Part shown: positions 1 to 4,209 of the stretch, in pieces | Layout: the number at the start of each line of letters is the position of its first letter | How positions within the stretch are numbered: position 1 is the first letter of the stretch | Origin: an uncultured Acidobacteriota bacterium | Lineage (GTDB): Bacteria > Acidobacteriota > Blastocatellia > Pyrinomonadales > Pyrinomonadaceae | Direction of reading: 5' to 3' | DNA: 6,341 nucleotides | Assembly (NCBI GenBank): GCA_946480545.1 | Contig: CAMLKY010000128.1 | Coordinates: forward strand, 1-6,341 | Translations under genes and position numbers: made by a program | Notes under the pieces: generated by a model | The model's database searches: none | Seen by the model: the letters and a program-made list of their open reading frames with translations, nothing else | What the model was told of the DNA's origin: nothing

Positions 1-91
1 CTTCGCGAACGAAGGTAATCGTACGGCCCGCTGCTCCATATCTAAGAGTATAAACTCGCCACGTCTGCTGTAAACGATAAATTCCGGGAGC

Positions 92-126
92 TTAAATAAA
101 ACGGGCCGGCGGATAAGGCCGGCCCG
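92..126 (-). terminator. Rho-independent terminator of the CAP-domain gene
   Basis: On the minus strand, a perfect 9-bp stem (CGGGCCGGC at 102-110 pairing with GCCGGCCCG at 118-126) closes a 7-base loop and is followed directly by a T-rich tract (TTTTATTTAA, positions 101-92). It starts about 24 bases after the stop codon of the minus-strand CAP gene. On the plus strand no T-run follows the stem, so it should act mainly on minus-strand transcription. Confidence 0.9.
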
Positions 127-149
127 CGTAAATCTAATGCCGCATCGGG

Positions 150-734
150 CTACTTTCGAAGTAGAAAAACCTGCGTTAGATAGTATGTGCCGTCTTGCGT
201 TATCGCGACGCCGACCGCAGACTGCTGCCAGTTAGGTCCGAGAAGGTTCTTTCGATGGGCTGTCGACTCCATCCACTTTTCCACGGCCAACGCGGCCGGA
301 TCTTCATAGCCCCGCATATAGGCGATGTTCTCACCGATCGTTCGCCACGCTCCGAGCCCGATCTTGTCCGCACGGTCATCGACCATCGACCCATCGGTTC
401 CGCGGTGGCTAAAGAATTTTGCTTCGGCCATGTTCTGCGAATGCAGACGTGCAACGGCGGCCACGTCGTCGTCCCACTCAAGCTCGGACAGCCCCTCCGA
501 CCTTCGGACGCGATTGAGCATCTCAAAGACCTTTCGCTCAAGCCGCGCCGCTGCGGCCGACTCGGGACTACGAACATTCCCTGGGCCAAAACCCGGATCG
601 TTCGCCGCAAATCGCGAGACGGGTGCGTTCTCCGACAGGCCCGGGCGCAGATCAAGCGCTATCGCATCGCGCTGGGCGGTCACTGCGGAACACAAAAAAG
701 TTATAAAGAAAAGAGAGAGGAAGGCCGATCTCAT
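150..734 (-). CDS. Secreted CAP/SCP-domain protein (PR-1-like)
   Basis: 194-residue secreted protein. Residues 1-20 form a signal peptide (MRS, a hydrophobic core, a VTA cleavage motif before Gln21), so the product is exported to the periplasm or beyond. Residues 21-62 are a low-complexity linker. A CAP (SCP/PR-1/Ag5) domain fills about 66-192. It shows the usual bacterial landmarks: a first helix with MLNRVRRSEGL, LHSQNM (His98), the FSH motif (His110), GENI at 134-137 (Glu135), W154 followed by TAHRKNLL (His160), then a VGVA strand. His98, Glu135 and His160 are the expected cavity residues of the fold. CAP proteins have varied roles (lipid or ligand binding, cell-wall association, occasional proteolysis), so the exact function is unknown. 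ATG at 734 is preceded by GTGAGGT, a good Shine-Dalgarno. The gene appears monocistronic, ends in its own terminator, and is probably controlled by the riboswitch-like leader. It is divergent from the metal genes. Confidence 0.93.
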   Translation of the reverse strand: MRSAFLSLFFITFLCSAVTAQRDAIALDLRPGLSENAPVSRFAANDPGFGPGNVRSPESAAAARLERKVFEMLNRVRRSEGLSELEWDDDVAAVARLHSQNMAEAKFFSHRGTDGSMVDDRADKIGLGAWRTIGENIAYMRGYEDPAALAVEKWMESTAHRKNLLGPNWQQSAVGVAITQDGTYYLTQVFLLRK

Positions 735-743
735 TTTACCTCA

Positions 744-824
744 CTTCGGCAGCCGGACGATCCTATAGCTCACATCAGGACTCCTGGCTTTGCGCCCACG
801 GACCTTTAGCCGTGGTTGCCTTTT
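744..824 (-). promoter_or_regulatory. Probable cyclic-di-GMP class I (GEMM-I) riboswitch
   Basis: Read on the minus strand, this leader matches the GEMM-I aptamer layout in order: AAAGGCAACC (823-814); a 6-bp stem CCACGG (815-810)/CCGTGG (801-796) with an AAA-containing loop; the hallmark GCGCAAAGCC (795-786; consensus has ACGCAAAGCC); a second stem, TCCT (780-777) with AGGA (764-761); and a closing 3' arm CCGGCTGCCG (756-747) that can pair back with GGCA near 820. Compared from memory with the V. cholerae Vc2 aptamer, two single-base gaps appear (one fewer A in GGCAAACC and in GGGACGC). The base equivalent to ligand-contacting G20 seems to be G (about 819), which would favour c-di-GMP over cGAMP. 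The aptamer ends about 5 bases before the Shine-Dalgarno (742-738) of the CAP gene, so control of translation initiation is likely. No covariance search could be run. Confidence 0.72.
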
Positions 825-887
825 CGGATAAGGAATTTGTTCGTCGAGCCGGTGGGTGAAACTGGCTCCATTAAAAGAAACTGCGAA

Positions 888-905
888 TCGGGAAGAGCTT
901 CCCGA
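888..905. repeat. Perfect 8+2+8 palindrome between the divergent genes
   Basis: TCGGGAAG (888-895), AG, CTTCCCGA (898-905). The arms are perfect reverse complements with a 2-base centre, which suits a dimeric DNA-binding protein better than an RNA hairpin. It ends 3 bases before the -35 of the merR promoter and lies upstream of the riboswitch-like leader, so it could affect either direction. No terminator-like T-run follows on either strand. Its binding partner is unknown. Confidence 0.6.
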
Positions 906-908
906 AAT

Positions 909-940
909 TTGACCTGACAGCCGGTGTCAGGTTGTAGAAT
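909..940 (+). promoter_or_regulatory. MerR-type promoter/operator driving merR (autoregulation)
   Basis: -35 TTGACC (909-914), a long 20-bp spacer, -10 TAGAAT (935-940). The spacer holds a perfect 8-bp inverted repeat, ACCTGACA (912-919), 5 bases, TGTCAGGT (925-932). A dyad placed between -35 and -10 elements 19-20 bp apart is the classic architecture for MerR-family activators, which untwist the DNA so RNA polymerase can engage. Six bases separate the -10 from the merR ATG, so transcription should start at about 946-948, at the start codon. Confidence 0.9.
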
Positions 941-946
941 GGTCCT

Positions 947-1375
947 ATGATGACCGCAGGCGTTTTAGCAAAGCGAACAAATGTACCTCTCTTCACGGTG
1001 CGCTATTACACCCGAATCGGGCTGTTAAAGCCTTCGCGAGACCTTCGGAACGGTTACAAGGTTTATAAGCCGGGGGATAGGGATCGGCTCACCTTTATTA
1101 CGTCCGCAAAGAATTTAGGTTTCACGCTTAAGGAGATCGAGGAAATTTTGGAGCATGCGGAACATGGCGACTCGCCGTGCCCGATGGTACGGGAGATCGT
1201 ACAAAAACGCATCGAAGAAAACAAGCAAAAGATCCGCGAGCTCAAACGGCTTCAGAAGAGGCTTGAGACGGCGGCTGATGTCTGGGCCGGTATGGAAAAT
1301 TCCGAACCCGATGGGCATTCGGTCTGCCGGTTGATCGAGACGATCTCCGACCAGCAGGATAAGCGCTTGACCTGA
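947..1375 (+). CDS. MerR-family metal-responsive transcriptional regulator
   Basis: 142 residues. The N-terminal winged helix-turn-helix (about 3-45) has AGVLAKRTNVPLFTVRYYTRIGLLKP and the wing NGYKVY, standard for MerR DNA binding. LTFITSAKNLGFTLKEIEEIL (48-68) links to the antiparallel dimerisation helix (about 79-115), followed by a short C-terminal metal loop. Candidate ligands are Cys78 just before the helix (SPCPM), His124 and Cys127 (GHSVC). Cys78 sits where ZntR (Cys79) and MerR (Cys82) carry a ligand; CueR, the Cu(I) sensor, has Ser there and two loop cysteines. The metal is therefore uncertain although the neighbours suggest copper or silver. Start codons at 947 and 950 (ATGATG) are both possible; no Shine-Dalgarno precedes them and the mRNA is probably leaderless. 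Matching operators before and after the gene imply self-activation and control of the downstream genes. Confidence 0.95.
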   Translation: MMTAGVLAKRTNVPLFTVRYYTRIGLLKPSRDLRNGYKVYKPGDRDRLTFITSAKNLGFTLKEIEEILEHAEHGDSPCPMVREIVQKRIEENKQKIRELKRLQKRLETAADVWAGMENSEPDGHSVCRLIETISDQQDKRLT

Positions 1376-1398
1376 CACCTGGTCACAGGTTGTAGAAT
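1367..1398 (+). promoter_or_regulatory. Second MerR-type promoter/operator, reading into the envelope metal genes
   Basis: -35 TTGACC (1367-1372), a 20-bp spacer, -10 TAGAAT (1393-1398). The 21-bp dyad at 1370-1390 reads ACCTGnnACC-T-GGTnnCAGGT and lies at the same offset from the -35 as the one before merR; GGTTGTAGAAT is identical in both copies. The -35 overlaps the last merR codons and the stop (TTGACCTGA). Transcription should start near 1405, about 37 bases before the next gene. By identity with the first operator, the MerR protein encoded at 947 is the likely regulator. Confidence 0.9.
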
Positions 1399-1441
1399 TG
1401 ATTTCAGCCGTCAATGGCGTGTGTAATACTGGTAGTACGGG

Positions 1442-1846
1442 ATGATGAGGCGAAAGACAAAGAGAATTCAACAGATGGTAGTCGGCATTCTCGCCGTACT
1501 GTCGTTGACCGTCGCCTCATTCGCGGCGTGCACCTGCTCACATCATGAGCCGCCAACACCGAAGGCTTCATGTCACGGGCCCGTTCACCACGAGCAGGAT
1601 TTACCCAACGCCGACGCCCCCAGTTACGGCGAGAGTTGCGTATGCGTCGGTCCGCCGAACGAGTCTTCGTTCAAGGCCGAAACATTCAAGTTTAAGAATC
1701 AGCCGGCACAGGTCGGTTCGGCAATAAAGACTGGACAGGTAGCAGATCCGCTTTACGTCGATCCGGGCATCGCTCGGCAGAATGTTGGTCGATACGACCG
1801 GCTCACTTTCGCTTCTGTTCATTCCCGCGGCCCTCCGGTCTCCTGA
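1442..1846 (+). CDS. Small secreted Cys/His-rich protein, putative metal binder
   Basis: 134 residues, no family recognised with certainty. A basic N-terminus (MMRRKTKR) and hydrophobic core (about 12-29) form an export signal ending ASFAAC. Cys30 could be a lipidation site, though Phe at -3 makes a poor lipobox, so simple cleavage is equally possible. The mature N-terminal part is packed with potential soft-metal ligands: C30-x-C32, H34-H35, SCHGPVHH (C44, H45, H49, H50) and C66-x-C68. The remaining half (about 75-134) is polar with no recognised motif. Placed first behind the MerR-type promoter and ahead of a cupredoxin fusion, it is plausibly a periplasmic metal chaperone or sponge; this is inference. 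ATG codons at 1442 and 1445 are adjacent and neither has a clear Shine-Dalgarno. A later start at Met12 would lose the basic n-region. A 96-base gap without an obvious terminator precedes the next gene, so cotranscription is likely. Confidence 0.8.
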   Translation: MMRRKTKRIQQMVVGILAVLSLTVASFAACTCSHHEPPTPKASCHGPVHHEQDLPNADAPSYGESCVCVGPPNESSFKAETFKFKNQPAQVGSAIKTGQVADPLYVDPGIARQNVGRYDRLTFASVHSRGPPVS

Positions 1847-1933
1847 TCGAATAATCACACTTTAATTAGCGTGTCAGAGTCGCCCGAGCTGCGATCTCGG
1901 ATCGACGCGCCGTGCATTCTCACTAAGACGATC

Positions 1934-1940
1934 AGAGGAG
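1934..1940 (+). promoter_or_regulatory. Ribosome binding site fixing the start of the cupredoxin-barrel gene
   Basis: AGAGGAG ends 2 bases before ATG 1943. It fixes that ATG, which opens a normal signal peptide (MKKILLITII), over an in-frame GTG at 1871 that would add 24 charged residues in front of the signal peptide and has no comparable site. Confidence 0.88.
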
Positions 1941-1942
1941 AA

Positions 1943-3919
1943 ATGAAAAAGATTTTACTCATCACGATAATCGCTGCGGCGACGGTAATGGGTGCTTTCG
2001 CACACACACCGTTCACGCTCGTAAGCAGCGAGAGAAAAACGATAAAGGGTGCCGAGCTGACTGCGGTAGAAAAGACGCGCTCGGTAGGCAAGGTCGAAGG
2101 TTCGAACATCACCTTCGCAGGTAAGGACGTTCGACTCGTAGTTTTGACGGGACCGGAGGACGATATGCTCTCGTACCGTATACAGGGCGTGCGAAATCCG
2201 AACCTGGTCATTCCAGAGGGAGCGACGTTACGGATACTGTTTGTGAATGTAGACGTCGACATGCGTCACGACGTTCGCTTTGGTCATATAGATGGCGAGT
2301 TCGCTGTCGCACCACCCATCGAGGAGAGTGCGGGCAGCCAGAAACTCACTGCCCGCGGCGAGGGAGAAATACATCAGGCGGAGGAGTTTGTCCTGAAGGC
2401 GAACTCGAATGGCGAATACAAGTACTTCTGCTCTGTCCGCGGTCACGCTAAAGGCGGGATGTGGGGGAACATCTTTGTCGGAGTTACGCCGGGAACGAAT
2501 GTGAAGATGGCGGAGAAGACCGAGCATGTTCACTCGGCCGATGAGGACCATGACGATCATCAACATGCCGCTCCGGCGGCATCACCGGCTCCGGCAAAAT
2601 CGCCCGAGCACATGCATGAACAGAAGCCCGCGACGCATGATTCGCATCCGGCCACGCCAAAACCTACAGAGCATGCGCATGACGATAGCGCCGGTACCGG
2701 GCACGCGGCGATGCGCTCATCGATCAATATCGGCGAACCAATGTCGCGCGAGGGATCGGGGACATCGTGGATCCCAGACGCTTCACCGATTCACGCATAC
2801 ATGAAGATGTTCGACGATGGCTCGATGCTGATGCTGCACGGAACGATGTTCCTGCGGTATACGTCGATCGGGTCGAGCCGTGACGTCTCGGTCGCGGGCA
2901 AAGGCAGTCGCAGTCGGTTCGATGCTCCGTCGATGTTCATGGCAATGTACACAAAGCCGGTCGGCGAGAAATCGCAGATCGGTCTGCGGGCGATGTTCAG
3001 CCTCGACCCGATCATCGAACGCGGATACGGCTATCCGCTTCTGTACCAGTCGGGCGAGCTCTACGGCGGCGAGCCGATCCACGATCGGCAACATCCTCAC
3101 GACTTCGTGAGCGAGCTGGCCGCGACTTACTCGTACAAGTTCAGCGACAAGACGTCTTTCTTTGTATACGGAGGTTTGCCGGGTGAACCCGCGCTCGGGC
3201 CGCCGATGTACTTGCATCGTCCGTCCGGCATGAACAATCCTGACGCGCCCATCGGGCATCACTGGCAGGATGCAACGCACATCGCGTTCGGAGTAGTTAC
3301 CGCCGGTATTACCCACGACAAATTCAAGTTCGAAGCCAGCGCATTCAACGGCACCGAACCGGATGAGAACCGTTGGGCGTTCGATCCGCCAAAGCTGAAC
3401 TCGTTCAGTGGTCGGTTTTCATTTAATCCGACGCGGGAATGGGCGTTCCAGGTCTCGCATGGCTATCTGAAATACCCTGAGCGGTCGGAGCCCGATCTTA
3501 AGGTCATCCGGCGGACGACCGCCTCGGCGATGTTCAATAAGATATTCGATGAAGATCGTAATTGGGCAAACACGTTCGTCTGGGGCAGAAACAGCAGCGA
3601 CGAAGGAAACAGCAACGCGCTTCTCTTCGAAAGCAATTATGAGTTCAGTAAGAACTTCGTATTCGGCAGAATGGAAGCCGTTCAAAAGAATGCGCATGAG
3701 CTCGTGCTCGAAGCCCCGCACCCCGAAGGCAACCTGTGGGTGGGTGCATATTCGCTCGGCTATTTGCGTGACGTGATCCGCGACAAAGGGATCGACGTAG
3801 GCGTCGGCGGGATGGCGACATTCAACACGAATCCGTCGAGCATCAGCAACTTCTATGGAGGAACGACACACGCCGGCTGGCAATTGTTCGTAAGGTTGCG
3901 GCCTTCGAGGCTGAAGTGA
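1943..3919 (+). CDS. Cupredoxin / His-rich linker / predicted outer-membrane barrel fusion
   Basis: 658 residues in four parts. (1) Signal peptide, about 1-20, ending GAFA. (2) Cupredoxin-like domain, about 50-183, with a complete type 1 copper ligand set: His109 (DMRHDV), then Cys163, His168 and Met173 in YFCSVRGHAKGGM. (3) Low-complexity linker, about 190-256, rich in His, Asp, Pro and Ala with about 12 histidines (DHDDHQH, EHMHE, EHAHDD), a likely weak metal-binding tether. (4) C-terminal domain, about 275-658, with alternating aromatic strands typical of beta-barrels and conserved-looking blocks such as GYPLLYQSGE, DRQHPHDF, GLPGEPALGPP, APIGHHWQDATHI and FNGTEPDENRW. I recognise these blocks from uncharacterised envelope proteins seen near metal-resistance genes, though I cannot name the family. 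Likely role: periplasmic copper capture or oxidation next to an outer-membrane channel or scaffold. The polypeptide is intact. It probably shares the MerR-controlled transcript from 1405. Confidence 0.93.
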   Translation: MKKILLITIIAAATVMGAFAHTPFTLVSSERKTIKGAELTAVEKTRSVGKVEGSNITFAGKDVRLVVLTGPEDDMLSYRIQGVRNPNLVIPEGATLRILFVNVDVDMRHDVRFGHIDGEFAVAPPIEESAGSQKLTARGEGEIHQAEEFVLKANSNGEYKYFCSVRGHAKGGMWGNIFVGVTPGTNVKMAEKTEHVHSADEDHDDHQHAAPAASPAPAKSPEHMHEQKPATHDSHPATPKPTEHAHDDSAGTGHAAMRSSINIGEPMSREGSGTSWIPDASPIHAYMKMFDDGSMLMLHGTMFLRYTSIGSSRDVSVAGKGSRSRFDAPSMFMAMYTKPVGEKSQIGLRAMFSLDPIIERGYGYPLLYQSGELYGGEPIHDRQHPHDFVSELAATYSYKFSDKTSFFVYGGLPGEPALGPPMYLHRPSGMNNPDAPIGHHWQDATHIAFGVVTAGITHDKFKFEASAFNGTEPDENRWAFDPPKLNSFSGRFSFNPTREWAFQVSHGYLKYPERSEPDLKVIRRTTASAMFNKIFDEDRNWANTFVWGRNSSDEGNSNALLFESNYEFSKNFVFGRMEAVQKNAHELVLEAPHPEGNLWVGAYSLGYLRDVIRDKGIDVGVGGMATFNTNPSSISNFYGGTTHAGWQLFVRLRPSRLK

Positions 3920-3931
3920 GGGTTTTCGTCT

Positions 3932-4139
3932 CGTCGCTACGACACAGCGTTAAAGTCCAGCCCGTGAAGCACGCTTTGGTAACGCGTTCGATAGTCCCGT
4001 CGCTGAAAGCGACATAGCATTAAAGCCCAGGGTGAAGCCGTTTCGGCGGAACCCTGAGTAGGTTACGCGAATGAATCGCTCGCTGAAAGCGAGTTCCGCG
4101 GGCGGTAGCGATTTGCAATTGTCGGTCGCTTTCGGCGAC
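3932..4139. repeat. Hairpin-rich degenerate intergenic repeat (REP-like cluster)
   Basis: The gap between the barrel gene and the ATPase contains related units. Unit 1 (3932-3970) and unit 2 (about 3998-4038) share the order CGTCGCT, stem return, CGACAyAGC, TTAAAGyCCAG, TGAAGC, about 66 bases apart. Small hairpins are GTCGCT-GAA-AGCGAC (3999-4013), CTCGCT-GAA-AGCGAG (4079-4093) and GTCGC-TTTCG-GCGAC (4125-4139, nearly the reverse complement of the first). A longer one pairs CAGGGT (4028-4033) with ACCCTG (4051-4056) around GCCG-TTT-CGGC. The outer pair changes from G-C to C-G between the first two hairpins while pairing is kept. This looks like repetitive extragenic palindromic DNA; no transposase is nearby. 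Confidence 0.75.
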
Positions 4140-4198
4140 GGATAGCAGGTCGCATCCACCAGGGGCTGAATGTGGTGTCACCTTTCGCAACGATGAAA

Positions 4199-4205
4199 AA
4201 GAGGA
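4199..4205 (+). promoter_or_regulatory. Ribosome binding site of the metal ATPase gene
   Basis: AAGAGGA lies 4 bases before ATG 4210 and supports that start. Between 3920 and 4198 I see no convincing promoter and no third copy of the MerR operator; a weak TTGTCG (4119) with ATAGCA (4142) is all that can be offered. Confidence 0.75.
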
Positions 4206-4209
4206 TCAA

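Noticed and set aside
1..53. Possible gene fragments at the left edge (a plus-strand tail ending TAA at 51-53, or a minus-strand start at 39)
   Set aside because: Too short to judge; the minus-strand ATG lacks a properly spaced ribosome binding site and the plus tail matches no family I recognise.
195..809. Open plus-strand frame of 204 codons opposite the CAP gene
   Set aside because: It runs antisense through a clearly recognisable CAP domain, its signal peptide and the riboswitch-like leader, and has no recognisable protein features.
889..908. Palindrome as a Rho-independent terminator
   Set aside because: The loop would be only 2 bases and no real T-run follows on either strand, so a DNA-binding site is more likely.
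1871..1942. GTG start adding 24 residues to the cupredoxin-barrel protein
   Set aside because: The extension is charged, sits before a good signal peptide, and ATG 1943 has a strong Shine-Dalgarno.
3950..4159. 69-codon minus-strand frame in the intergenic repeat
   Set aside because: It is made entirely of the hairpin repeat units, lacks a ribosome binding site, and resembles spurious proteins predicted from such repeats.
4156..4182. Possible third operator (CACCA...TGGTG and GGTGTCACC) before the ATPase
   Set aside because: It does not share the ACCTG...CAGGT dyad and is not framed by -35/-10 elements at MerR spacing.
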